A DNA stretch of 64,000 nt from Desulfovibrio sp. (GTDB lineage Bacteria; Desulfobacterota; Desulfovibrionia; Desulfovibrionales; Desulfovibrionaceae): contig JAQYWK010000004.1 of assembly GCA_030145055.1 (NCBI GenBank), positions 200,701 through 264,700 of the forward strand, read 5' to 3'. Position numbers and translations under genes: made by a program. The notes beneath the pieces are model-generated. The model saw only the letters and a program-made list of their open reading frames with translations, searched no databases and was not told the DNA's origin. Shown here piece after piece: positions 7,785 to 15,191 of this stretch (positions are counted from its first letter, which is position 1; each line of letters opens with the position of its first letter).

Positions 7785-8969
7785 CTAGTCTTTTTTGATT
7801 TCCTCGTCCGTGAGGTAACATGCTGGGTCTTGTGCCCATATGTCATCATAGTAAGCTTCTGCTCTTGCGCGGAAGTTACCAGCACAGACGTTGAGGTAGC
7901 GACATTCAGCACATCTACCACCAACGTGAGGTTTTTTGTCTTTTAGCTTGTGAAGCAGTTCAATTTTAGGGTCGTTCCAAATTTCGGAGAAAGGACGTTC
8001 AAGAACGTTTCCGAAAGTGTGGTTGCGCCAGAACTGGTCTGCGTGAACCTGTCCGTCCCATGAAATACAACCGATACCACGTCCAGTGCTGTTACCTTCG
8101 TTGTACTGGAGAAGCTCAAGAACTTCTTTAGCTCTTTCAGGATCTTCTTTCAACATACGTAGGTAAACGTAAGGTCCGTCAGCGTGGTTATCAACCGTAA
8201 GGATTTCTTTAGGATTTCCTGCGTCTGCAAGGGCTTTGGTTTCGTCCATAATAAGGTCGACAACCTGGCGAGTTTCTTCGTGAGACAAATCTTCTTTGAT
8301 CAGTTCAGAACCACGGCCTGAGTATACCAAGTGGTAGAAACATGCTCTTGGAACATCGAGATCTTTAAGGAGCTTGAAGATAGTTGGAACTTCTCTCCAG
8401 TTGCTTTTATTTAATGTGCAGCGGAGGCCAACTTTGAGTCCTTCAGCTTTACAGTTTTCAACGCCTTCAAGAGCTTTTTTGAATGAACCGGGAACGCCAC
8501 GGAATTTGTCGTGAGTTTCTTCACCACCGTCAAGGGATATACCAACGTAGGACAGGCCTACTTCTTTGAGCTCTTTAGCTTTTTCTTTAGTAATGAGAGT
8601 TCCGTTTGTGGAAATAACAGCTCTCATGCCTTTGCTTACTGCGTAGTGAGCTAGCTCAACCAAATCTTGACGAACTAATGGTTCTCCGCCTGAAAAAAGC
8701 ATAACTGGAGATCCGAACTGTGCAAGATCATCAATGATGGTCTTACCCTGTTCTGTTGAAATTTCATCCTTACCGGAAGGGTCAACAGCCTGTGCGTAAC
8801 AGTGAACACACTTAAGGTTGCACCGTTTAGTCATATTCCAGACTACTACAGGTTTTTTGTCTTTAGAAAACTGAAGAAGGTGGGATGGAAGCTTTGATGA
8901 ATCGCGTCCGTAGCGGAGAACGTCAGAAGGTTCAACAGCGCCACAATAAAGTTTAGATATACCAATCAT
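7785..8969 (-). CDS. ahbC: AhbC-type radical SAM 12,18-didecarboxysiroheme deacetylase
   Basis: The 394-residue protein has the radical SAM motif in '[17 protein letters not shown]' (about residues 46-62) and a C-terminal Cys cluster '[21 protein letters not shown]' plus a final 'DPACYL', closely resembling NirJ. AhbC removes the two acetate side chains of didecarboxysiroheme to give Fe-coproporphyrin III, the substrate of AhbD. The N-terminus '[11 protein letters not shown]' fits the family start, and GAGGA precedes ATG 8969. It is first in the haem cluster, but a strong terminator separates it from hemB. Confidence 0.88.
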   Translation of the reverse strand: MIGISKLYCGAVEPSDVLRYGRDSSKLPSHLLQFSKDKKPVVVWNMTKRCNLKCVHCYAQAVDPSGKDEISTEQGKTIIDDLAQFGSPVMLFSGGEPLVRQDLVELAHYAVSKGMRAVISTNGTLITKEKAKELKEVGLSYVGISLDGGEETHDKFRGVPGSFKKALEGVENCKAEGLKVGLRCTLNKSNWREVPTIFKLLKDLDVPRACFYHLVYSGRGSELIKEDLSHEETRQVVDLIMDETKALADAGNPKEILTVDNHADGPYVYLRMLKEDPERAKEVLELLQYNEGNSTGRGIGCISWDGQVHADQFWRNHTFGNVLERPFSEIWNDPKIELLHKLKDKKPHVGGRCAECRYLNVCAGNFRARAEAYYDDIWAQDPACYLTDEEIKKD

Positions 8970-9235
8970 TTAAATAGTCCTCACTAGCCGGGAAAGTTGT
9001 TTCCGTGCCAGGTTGTTGGGTTAGAGCGAATATTTTCAGGGACAAAGGCTATGCTGTTTTTAGCAAAAGCTCCGTCGACTCGTGAAATTTTCGATTAATC
9101 ATACTGAATGAGGGTCTGGATTACCACAAATGCAGTCAGGGGAAAAGTCGAAATTAATAAGAATATTTAATATGTTTAATGCGTTGAAATGTATGTTTTA
9201 TTTAAGAACGAAATGTTGGTTTGTAAAGAGGATAG
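8970..9235. other. Upstream region of ahbC, no gene seen
   Basis: The stretch carries the ahbC promoter region and the tail of the OmpA transcript. A plus-strand frame from 9130 is not convincing. A TGGCACG motif near 9007-9017 (minus strand) lacks the matching -12 element. Confidence 0.4.
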
Positions 9236-9277
9236 CTAAAAAAACATCCCTCTTAGGTTCTAAACCGAAGAGGGATG
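9236..9277 (-). terminator. Terminator of the OmpA lipoprotein gene
   Basis: CATCCCTCTT (9245-9254) pairs perfectly with AAGAGGGATG (9268-9277), and on the minus strand T7 follows. Confidence 0.9.
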
Positions 9278-9302
9278 AGTTCTGTCTTGTTGCAAATTAT
9301 CA

Positions 9303-10475
9303 TTACGGGGTTATTGAAACTTGCACTCGTCTATTCAAAAGTTTGTTATATTTTGTATTGTTAGGAACAAGGGGACGAGATTCACCAAATCCGGTTGTAG
9401 CAATTCTGGTCGCGGATATTGGAAACTTATCAATAAGATATGTTTTTACGGCGTTTGCTCTGTCTTTGCTCAGCTTCAAATTATATTCTGCTGTTGCGTC
9501 AGAATCAGTGTGACCTGCGATTATAATACTCTTGTTTTTCAGCTTGTCGCTGGTCAGCGCTTTTCCTAATTCATTTAGTAACTTGTAAGATTCGGGCTTA
9601 ATCGTGGCAGAGTCTACATCGAATTGCACCGCCAGATTAATGGAATTGGCTTTTGGAGGAGCTATTGTAGTCGGGGATTGTTTTGATTCCTGCGTCATAG
9701 CCTGCATTCTTTGTTGATCGGATGGAGGAGTTTCCATTGTCCCATCACTTGGTCCGTTTGCTGAACCTTGCTCTGCAGGTGTGTATGCTTGCATCTGCGG
9801 TCTGTCAGCTTCTTCCATGGCAGCAGAAAGTCCGGCGATGATACCTTTGTTTGTATTTTCGTATCTTGCCCATGATGTTAAAGGAACAGCCATGTCTGTG
9901 GCTATTTCCTGAACAATTTGGAAAAAAGCTGAGTCCGGCATGCGGTGCTCGCGTTTTACAAGGATAAAGTCATCATCCATTCGCTTCGCTACACGACCTG
10001 ACTGTTCGAAAGAGCAAACCATTTGTCCATGTTTGGTCTCATAAATTTTAACTTGAATGGTCGCGGCGGAATCATCCATCGTGTGGCCGAGATATAAGTA
10101 CGGCACAAAGCCGACAACAACTAAGTCATATCCCCTAGAGCGGGCGGTAAATAGAGCATCTTCAAGTCCGCGGTAAACAAGTCTTTCGTCGAACACCATA
10201 GATGGAAAAACTTGAAGGCTGGTCCAATTCTGCCATACATTTTTACCGACGAGTTTCCCCCAGTCTTTTCCATCACTCATGGTTTGTGTGACATGGTAAG
10301 GATAGAAGAGTGCTGAAAGTGGGCCGTAGTGGGGTTTTTCCGGTCTGGAGTATACCATAAGCGGAGATAACTGGACTGTTGCATCTTCATAAAAAATAGA
10401 TTGCGTTGCCAATTGGGGTTCAAATTTGGTGCAAGCTGATAACAGCAAAACCAGTATGATGAGATACTTTTTCAT
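9303..10475 (-). CDS. OmpA-family peptidoglycan-associated lipoprotein
   Basis: The signal peptide ends with the lipobox L-L-S-A-C (Cys15). Residues about 20-240 form a domain I do not recognise. A Gln/Pro/Ser-rich linker (about 225-280) leads to a complete OmpA C-terminal domain: 'VQFDVDSATIKPES', 'IIIAGHTDSDATAEYNLKLSKDRANAVKTYL' split over the helix, 'ATTGFGESRP' and 'NRRVQVSI'. The Asp and Arg of the TD..LS..RA pattern that grip meso-diaminopimelate are present. It likely tethers the outer membrane to peptidoglycan. It is transcribed alone, with its own terminator. Confidence 0.88.
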   Translation of the reverse strand: MKKYLIILVLLLSACTKFEPQLATQSIFYEDATVQLSPLMVYSRPEKPHYGPLSALFYPYHVTQTMSDGKDWGKLVGKNVWQNWTSLQVFPSMVFDERLVYRGLEDALFTARSRGYDLVVVGFVPYLYLGHTMDDSAATIQVKIYETKHGQMVCSFEQSGRVAKRMDDDFILVKREHRMPDSAFFQIVQEIATDMAVPLTSWARYENTNKGIIAGLSAAMEEADRPQMQAYTPAEQGSANGPSDGTMETPPSDQQRMQAMTQESKQSPTTIAPPKANSINLAVQFDVDSATIKPESYKLLNELGKALTSDKLKNKSIIIAGHTDSDATAEYNLKLSKDRANAVKTYLIDKFPISATRIATTGFGESRPLVPNNTKYNKLLNRRVQVSITP

Positions 10476-10587
10476 TTTGTATATCTTGGTGAAAGGTTCA
10501 GTTTAGAATGTCCGAAAATTGACTATATATCGCATGATTATTTAAAGCAATATTCATACCGTATTGTATAGATGGTTTCGCGGTAAT

Positions 10588-10626
10588 AAAAAAAAGCGGT
10601 CCTTAATTAAAAGGGCCGCTTTTTTT
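10588..10626 (-). terminator. Terminator overlapping the end of the small helical protein gene
   Basis: The stem AAAAAAGCGG.CCTT (10590-10604) with AAGG.CCGCTTTTTT (10611-10626) has A/T flanks on both sides. The stop codon at 10625 lies inside the hairpin. Confidence 0.85.
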
Positions 10627-10960
10627 ATTGAAGTAGTTTGGTCGGAGATGGCGCCATTTGCATCATTTCCAAAATTTGCTCTCTGGATTGCCTTAGACTT
10701 TTCCGTAGTTCCAATTTTCTTTCTGTCGAGAGCTTTTTGAACTGAGGTTGTTTCGTCAGCTCAGTTAATTGCTCCATTTCAATTTTAATTTGCTCAACCC
10801 GTTTAAGAAGGTCGTTTTCTGGCTGGCACACCTGAGAACAGGCTTCAGCAAGCTCAGATATTTCTTTGGCCATAATTCTGAAGCTTTGTGGATTTATTTC
10901 TTTAGCTAACCGCATTCGGTACTTAGCCTGTGAAATAAGATCATTAATCCATCCAAACAT
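10625..10960 (-). CDS. Small helical protein, unknown function
   Basis: The 111-residue protein has no signal peptide or membrane segment. It is rich in Lys, Glu, Gln and Leu, with heptad-like spacing through about residues 40-100, so a coiled coil is likely. A single Cys pair ('CSQVCQ', about 47-52) is the only notable feature. The start ATG 10960 has GGCGGA just upstream. It lies 18 bases after the zinc-ribbon/Yip1 gene and is probably co-transcribed. I do not recognise the family. Confidence 0.65.
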   Translation of the reverse strand: MFGWINDLISQAKYRMRLAKEINPQSFRIMAKEISELAEACSQVCQPENDLLKRVEQIKIEMEQLTELTKQPQFKKLSTERKLELRKSLRQSREQILEMMQMAPSPTKLLQ

Positions 10961-10978
10961 ATGTCCGCCTAGACCTGT

Positions 10979-12016
10979 TTAAAGTGTCGGTTGGTCGAAT
11001 CCCACTAAAAGCCCAACGAGAGCAAGTAGCAAGACCATTGGCATTACGAGTGCTAGAACAACTCGCAGAAGGGAAGTGTTGTGAATGCACTTGTAAGCAA
11101 TAATAGAAATGACGAATACTGCCATTGTTCCTACCATTTCACCAACAATTGGGATCATGCAAAATATTATTGGAGCATACGAATATGTCGTCGCTCTAAA
11201 TGTTGCTTGATAGCCTCGTTCACCTGCTCCGAAAGTTAAAAGCATTATGTGCGTAATTCCGGCTATTGGGAAAATAGCCGCAGATGCAGCAAATGGGTAA
11301 ATCAGTAAAAGTAACATTGCGGTATTACTCTCAAGAGCAGCGGCTCCGCCTGACATTGATGGGTCTAATATGTCCTCGATTCGAGGGCCCACATCTGGAA
11401 TAATTCCTGACAATGTCCATATATAGTTGAAAATTCCTTGGAGTACCATCAGAAGACCGACGAAAAGAAGGGGCTTAAGGTACCCATTAAGCTTCATGTC
11501 CGTAAAAAAAGCATTCGGGGATATTATGACTTTTTTTATTGTTAGAAAAAATGCAGGAATAAACCCGTATTTCTCCATGACTTCAAAGGGTATTTCGCTG
11601 GCATCATTTTCTTCGTATTCTGCTTCGGCATCTTTACTTGTTTCACTTTCTTCAGGAGACATTGAGCCCAAACTTTTCCAGATATCTGATTTTTCGTCCT
11701 TGTCCTTGTCCTGCTCTTGCGGCTGATCCTGTGAGTAGTTGTAGCTTTGTGCTGATTCGTCTGTATCCTGAAAATTATCTTGACCGTGATAAGCCGGAGC
11801 TTGCTGTGGGGGGAATCCATTATCAATGGAGTCTCCTTGAGGCTGAACAGGCTGTTCCTGACTCTCTTGCTGAGTTTCTGTTCTCTCGTCTTCCTCTAAA
11901 TCTCTAAAGCGAAATTTAATCTGACATTTAGGGCAGGTGGCAAGCTGGGCCTTTGCTGGTATCTTGTCGTCCGGAATTTCGCTTGCGAAATTACATTCTG
12001 GGCAAATCATTTTCAT
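10979..12016 (-). CDS. Zinc-ribbon (MJ0042-type) and Yip1-domain membrane protein
   Basis: Residues 1-38 form an MJ0042-type zinc finger with two CxxC knuckles ('CPEC' at 5-8, 'CPKC' near 28-31). A Gln/Asp/Glu-rich disordered linker (about 40-140) follows. The C-terminal 200 residues are a Yip1-like membrane domain: 'FFLTIKKVIISPNAFF' amphipathic entry, then about five hydrophobic helices including 'PLLFVGLLMVLQGIFNYIW' and a Gly/Pro-rich turn. Bacterial Yip1 proteins are uncharacterised; eukaryotic ones act in membrane trafficking. The zinc ribbon points to a cytoplasmic N-terminus. Confidence 0.8.
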   Translation of the reverse strand: MKMICPECNFASEIPDDKIPAKAQLATCPKCQIKFRFRDLEEDERTETQQESQEQPVQPQGDSIDNGFPPQQAPAYHGQDNFQDTDESAQSYNYSQDQPQEQDKDKDEKSDIWKSLGSMSPEESETSKDAEAEYEENDASEIPFEVMEKYGFIPAFFLTIKKVIISPNAFFTDMKLNGYLKPLLFVGLLMVLQGIFNYIWTLSGIIPDVGPRIEDILDPSMSGGAAALESNTAMLLLLIYPFAASAAIFPIAGITHIMLLTFGAGERGYQATFRATTYSYAPIIFCMIPIVGEMVGTMAVFVISIIAYKCIHNTSLLRVVLALVMPMVLLLALVGLLVGFDQPTL

Positions 12017-12106
12017 ATTATTTCCTTAAAGCTAATTGTCTGAATAGTTTGGTCAGATCTAATAAATTTTATATTGTAAGGCAATGGCAATTATGCCTGA
12101 ACCCTT

Positions 12107-13297
12107 TTAAAAGATTATTTTTGGTAGGATTATAGGTGGCAATGAAATGTTTTTTTGTATTTCCAATATCGAATTTTCAACCCTTGGAAGTTCAGTTCCA
12201 AAATTATGGAGAAATCTACCGGCTGCGACATTATTAAAAGCTGCCAACTTCTTTTCTATCTCCGTTCTATTTTTTAACAGGTGGGTTATATGTTTAATTG
12301 GTGCTTCTGGCAGAAGTCCAGTTTGCCCTTTCAGCCCTGTTAACTGTTCATGAATCTTGTTTATAAATTTTGTTTCTGCAGTTTTGCGAAAGAATCGGAG
12401 CTGCAAGTCCGGCCAAAGACCATACCCCATGCGGCAATGTTCTTCGTCTGGATAAAGTGTCATTCTAGGGAAATACCAGCCGTCACAGTCTTTATACGAT
12501 GCAATCTTTTTTAACTGATCCCACTGTTTTTCAGGAAAGCGTTCATCCGCATCTAAATAAATAATCCAGTCTCCTTTGCAGGAGTCTGACATGATATTTC
12601 GCTGCGCTCCAAAATCGTTATTTAATCTGTGGCAGATGTTTACGATTTTTAGACCCGTATCGCAAGATATTAGGGGAATCTCTTCAGCATCTGAACAATC
12701 CCATACGAGGACAAGTTCTTCCAACCATATGGGAAATGAAGAAATAAATGAATCTAGATCTGGTTCGTCAGTGCTTAAAATAGCTCCAGCTGAAATTTTT
12801 ATTTTTAAATTTTCATTATTATCAGGAGTTTGAATGGTTTTGCATCCTGAAAAAAGTTTTTGTATGTTCTGGTGATTCTTTTTGCTCTCTCCCTTGATGC
12901 TGGGATTTAATACCAAGTGGCTTGTTGTTGACGTGAATCCATACTGCAGAAGAAGTAGAAGGTGTGCCCATATTGAGGTGTCGACAAGCAGGTGTGTATT
13001 GGATGCGGTATGTAAAAATAAATATTGTTGTTGAAATTTACGAATGTCTTCTGGATATAGTTCGCAGATTATCAAGTTCAATTCTTGTGGTTTTAAAGCC
13101 GCAATATGTTCTGCAAAGTTTCCATCACCCGCTCCAAAAAGGATAAGTGCAGAAGCATTTGCTTTTTTAGCGAAGTTTAAATGCTTTTTCGCGAAAAATT
13201 CTATGTCGCAATCTAGCGAAAAATCATCGGATTGTTTTTGTCCTGCAAGCTTAAATGAAAGCGTCTGCTCAGAGTATATGTCGAAGGCATGCTTCAT
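12107..13297 (-). CDS. Two-part protein: Rossmann-like N-terminus plus family 2 glycosyltransferase
   Basis: The C-terminal half (about residues 166-396) is a GT-A glycosyltransferase of the family 2 'core' type: 'ISAGAILSTDEPDLDSFI' opening, the 'NNDFGAQRN' loop, and the metal/nucleotide-sugar DxD motif as 'YLDADERF' (about 248-255), then 'RFFRKTAETKFINKIHEQL'. The first about 160 residues are a separate domain with a Gly-rich 'LILFGAGDGNFAEHI' loop (51-65) like a SAM- or nucleotide-binding Rossmann fold. It is placed one base after the GT4 gene and next to fliS-fliD-flagellin, which suggests modification of flagellin or a surface glycan. The substrate is unknown. Confidence 0.8.
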   Translation of the reverse strand: MKHAFDIYSEQTLSFKLAGQKQSDDFSLDCDIEFFAKKHLNFAKKANASALILFGAGDGNFAEHIAALKPQELNLIICELYPEDIRKFQQQYLFLHTASNTHLLVDTSIWAHLLLLLQYGFTSTTSHLVLNPSIKGESKKNHQNIQKLFSGCKTIQTPDNNENLKIKISAGAILSTDEPDLDSFISSFPIWLEELVLVWDCSDAEEIPLISCDTGLKIVNICHRLNNDFGAQRNIMSDSCKGDWIIYLDADERFPEKQWDQLKKIASYKDCDGWYFPRMTLYPDEEHCRMGYGLWPDLQLRFFRKTAETKFINKIHEQLTGLKGQTGLLPEAPIKHITHLLKNRTEIEKKLAAFNNVAAGRFLHNFGTELPRVENSILEIQKNISLPPIILPKIIF

Positions 13298-13298
13298 T

Positions 13299-14387
13299 TT
13301 AATGAACGTTTCTTTTACTGTTTAACAATTTTAAATATATGGACTCTAGTTCCTTCGCTATTGTTTGTGCTCTATACAATTTCTGTGCTTTTACTCTTCC
13401 GTTTTCACCCATTATGCGAGCTTCCTTCGGGTGAGTCATGAGAAATTTAATTGCTTCGGCATATTCTCTAGCGTCTTTTGCTACGAATCCTGTTTCGCGG
13501 TGATCTACGAGTTCAAGTTGGGCGTTGTCTTTTAATCTTTCAGACGGGTGAGTGATAACTGGAAGTCCCGCTGCCATTGCTTCAGCAATAACCAATCCAA
13601 AGGATTCACCCGTATCGTTTGCATGGGCTAGAAAAGAGATGGAGTTAAAGAATTCTGATAGTTCTGCATCAGTTAAAACGGGGGGTAAAAAATTTACGCA
13701 CCCTTCGAAACCATTATCTGTAACGTACTTTTCTGCCTTAGGGATTCCGCCAATGATATTATAGCTGAACGGCTCGATAGTTTTATTTGTGACCATCTCA
13801 TTTAAATATGGTAATATTTCTAAGGCTAAGCCTGACCATTTACCCGGATCTGCTCGTGAAATTCGGCCGAAAATATTTGACGGAAAGTTACGGTTTGCAG
13901 GGCAGTTTTTTTCGAAAAAATCTGTATCTACCGGATTGTATAAAACGGAGTAGCGTGGCTCAATCGCGGGAATTGAGTTTACTTGTTCAAATCTTTCAGC
14001 ACAAAAGTGCGAAACAAATAAATGGCGGTCAATTATTTTACCGTCAGGACTTGGGTCGTGATGACCGAATACATTGGTTTCGACTATGACGGGGATTCGG
14101 GTGAGTTTAAGAGAGCGCAAAGATCCCGGTTCAGCCCATCCGGCGCGATGGATGTGCACAATCGCCGGTCTGAATTTTTCTAGGAGGGGCAGAAGGTCAA
14201 GCCCTATAAAAGTGTCAATTCCATTTTGCCTCAGAAGCTTTGCTCTGGGGCCGTTTCGGGGAGAAAATACCGCCGCGTGAAATTTGTCTTTATTCAGGTG
14301 GAGTACAAATGATTGCATCACTTTTTCTGTGCCCCCAAGTCCAAGAGAGGACAATAAGTGCAGTACTCGTATTTTTTCTTCTGCCAT
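13299..14387 (-). CDS. Glycosyltransferase family 4 (GT-B fold)
   Basis: The 362-residue protein has the GT4 N-terminal 'VLHLLSSLGLGGTEKVM' glycine loop (about residues 6-22), 'IVHIHRAGW' and, in the C-terminal domain, the nucleotide-sugar motif 'GESFGLVIAEAMAAGLPVI' (E-x7-E, about 272-290). It is a retaining glycosyltransferase acting in the cytoplasm; donor and acceptor cannot be predicted. I see no clear Shine-Dalgarno before ATG 14387. It leads directly into the GT2 gene and lies just downstream of the fliS terminator, so the two glycosyltransferases look like their own transcription unit. Confidence 0.88.
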   Translation of the reverse strand: MAEEKIRVLHLLSSLGLGGTEKVMQSFVLHLNKDKFHAAVFSPRNGPRAKLLRQNGIDTFIGLDLLPLLEKFRPAIVHIHRAGWAEPGSLRSLKLTRIPVIVETNVFGHHDPSPDGKIIDRHLFVSHFCAERFEQVNSIPAIEPRYSVLYNPVDTDFFEKNCPANRNFPSNIFGRISRADPGKWSGLALEILPYLNEMVTNKTIEPFSYNIIGGIPKAEKYVTDNGFEGCVNFLPPVLTDAELSEFFNSISFLAHANDTGESFGLVIAEAMAAGLPVITHPSERLKDNAQLELVDHRETGFVAKDAREYAEAIKFLMTHPKEARIMGENGRVKAQKLYRAQTIAKELESIYLKLLNSKRNVH

Positions 14388-14455
14388 GATTAGAAATAAA
14401 TGACAGATTAGAGGGGGGATGTAAAGAAATCGGCTCTTTATTTAACTGGCAGGAA

Positions 14456-14487
14456 TAAAAAGTGCCCCTTATGGAAGGGGCATTTTT
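14456..14487 (-). terminator. fliS terminator
   Basis: GTGCCCCTT pairs with AAGGGGCAT (14462-14470 with 14475-14483) and is followed by T5 on the minus strand. T5 is also present on the plus side. Confidence 0.85.
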
Positions 14488-14519
14488 GTAAGCATAGCAA
14501 GTAGGAGCAAGTCTATTTT

Positions 14520-15062
14520 TTAGCGGGATGTGCCGTATGCATTTGCAGCCTTCTTAAGGCGCATTGTGTTAGGAGTCGGCATATTTTGACCAGTTGGAAG
14601 GCCGTATCCCGGGTCATTAACAAAGCTGGCATTTACGTTCGTAGAACCGCTTGAAGAAGATGCATGAGTCTGCAACGGTACAGCATTCTGTGCTTCAACT
14701 GTTGGAATAATTTCTTTGTAAGCTGATGCAATACCATCAATAATCCTGATGACCTCGTCAATCTTTTCGTTGTCCATCTTGAGGTTTGCTTGCAACAGTC
14801 TGGTATTACAGTAGATGTAAAGCTTGCTTAAGTTCTCGGCAATTTCGCCACCTTTTTCCTTGTTGAGGCTTGCTGTCAATTCAGAAATAACTTCAATCGC
14901 TTTAGAAATCAGGATTCCTTTTGCGGCAAAGTCCTTCTCGTCGATTTTAATCTTAGCCTGCTTCATGAACTTAATGGCGGCATCATAGAGCATGATGAGA
15001 AGTTCACCCTTAGAAGTGGTGTGGACCTGAGTTGAAAGATATGCTTGAGCTGCTTTTTGCAT
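14520..15062 (-). CDS. fliS: Flagellar export chaperone FliS
   Basis: FliS binds the C-terminus of flagellin in the cytoplasm and prevents premature polymerisation. The core (about residues 1-125) shows the family start 'AAQAYLSTQVHTTSKGELLIMLYDAA' in helices 1-2, then 'GILISKAIEVISELTASLN' and 'LYIYCNTRLLQANL'. The protein is 180 residues, about 50 longer than typical FliS. The extra C-terminal part is low-complexity (Ser/Asn/Pro-rich) with no recognised domain. AGGAGG sits before the ATG. It follows fliD by 129 bases and has its own possible sigma-28 promoter. Confidence 0.92.
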   Translation of the reverse strand: MQKAAQAYLSTQVHTTSKGELLIMLYDAAIKFMKQAKIKIDEKDFAAKGILISKAIEVISELTASLNKEKGGEIAENLSKLYIYCNTRLLQANLKMDNEKIDEVIRIIDGIASAYKEIIPTVEAQNAVPLQTHASSSSGSTNVNASFVNDPGYGLPTGQNMPTPNTMRLKKAANAYGTSR

Positions 15063-15083
15063 TTATTGCTCCTCCTGACATAT

Positions 15084-15111
15084 TAATCGGTCTGATTCTA
15101 GAAAAACATTA
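15084..15111 (-). promoter_or_regulatory. Possible sigma-28 promoter of fliS
   Basis: On the minus strand, TAATGTTT and ACCGATTA are separated by 12 bases (consensus TAAAGTTT-N11-GCCGATAA). Both boxes match well, but the spacer is one base long. Confidence 0.4.
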
Positions 15112-15191
15112 GAGCTGAATTAAATTATTATATTTGTGGTGTATTTTTTAGCATATTTATCGCGATCCGGGCTGGGTATTTAGCCTTTTAG

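Noticed and set aside
7649-7924. N-terminal extension of the hemB frame
   Set aside because: It overlaps the 3' end of ahbC and the ahbC terminator. The family start MVFDFHRG with GGAG upstream is at 7648.
9000-9020. Sigma-54-like TGGCACG upstream of ahbC
   Set aside because: The -12 GC at the required spacing is missing.
9130-9513. Plus-strand frame of 127 codons
   Set aside because: It runs through the OmpA gene's terminator hairpin and then antisense to the conserved OmpA domain. No RBS or recognisable protein.
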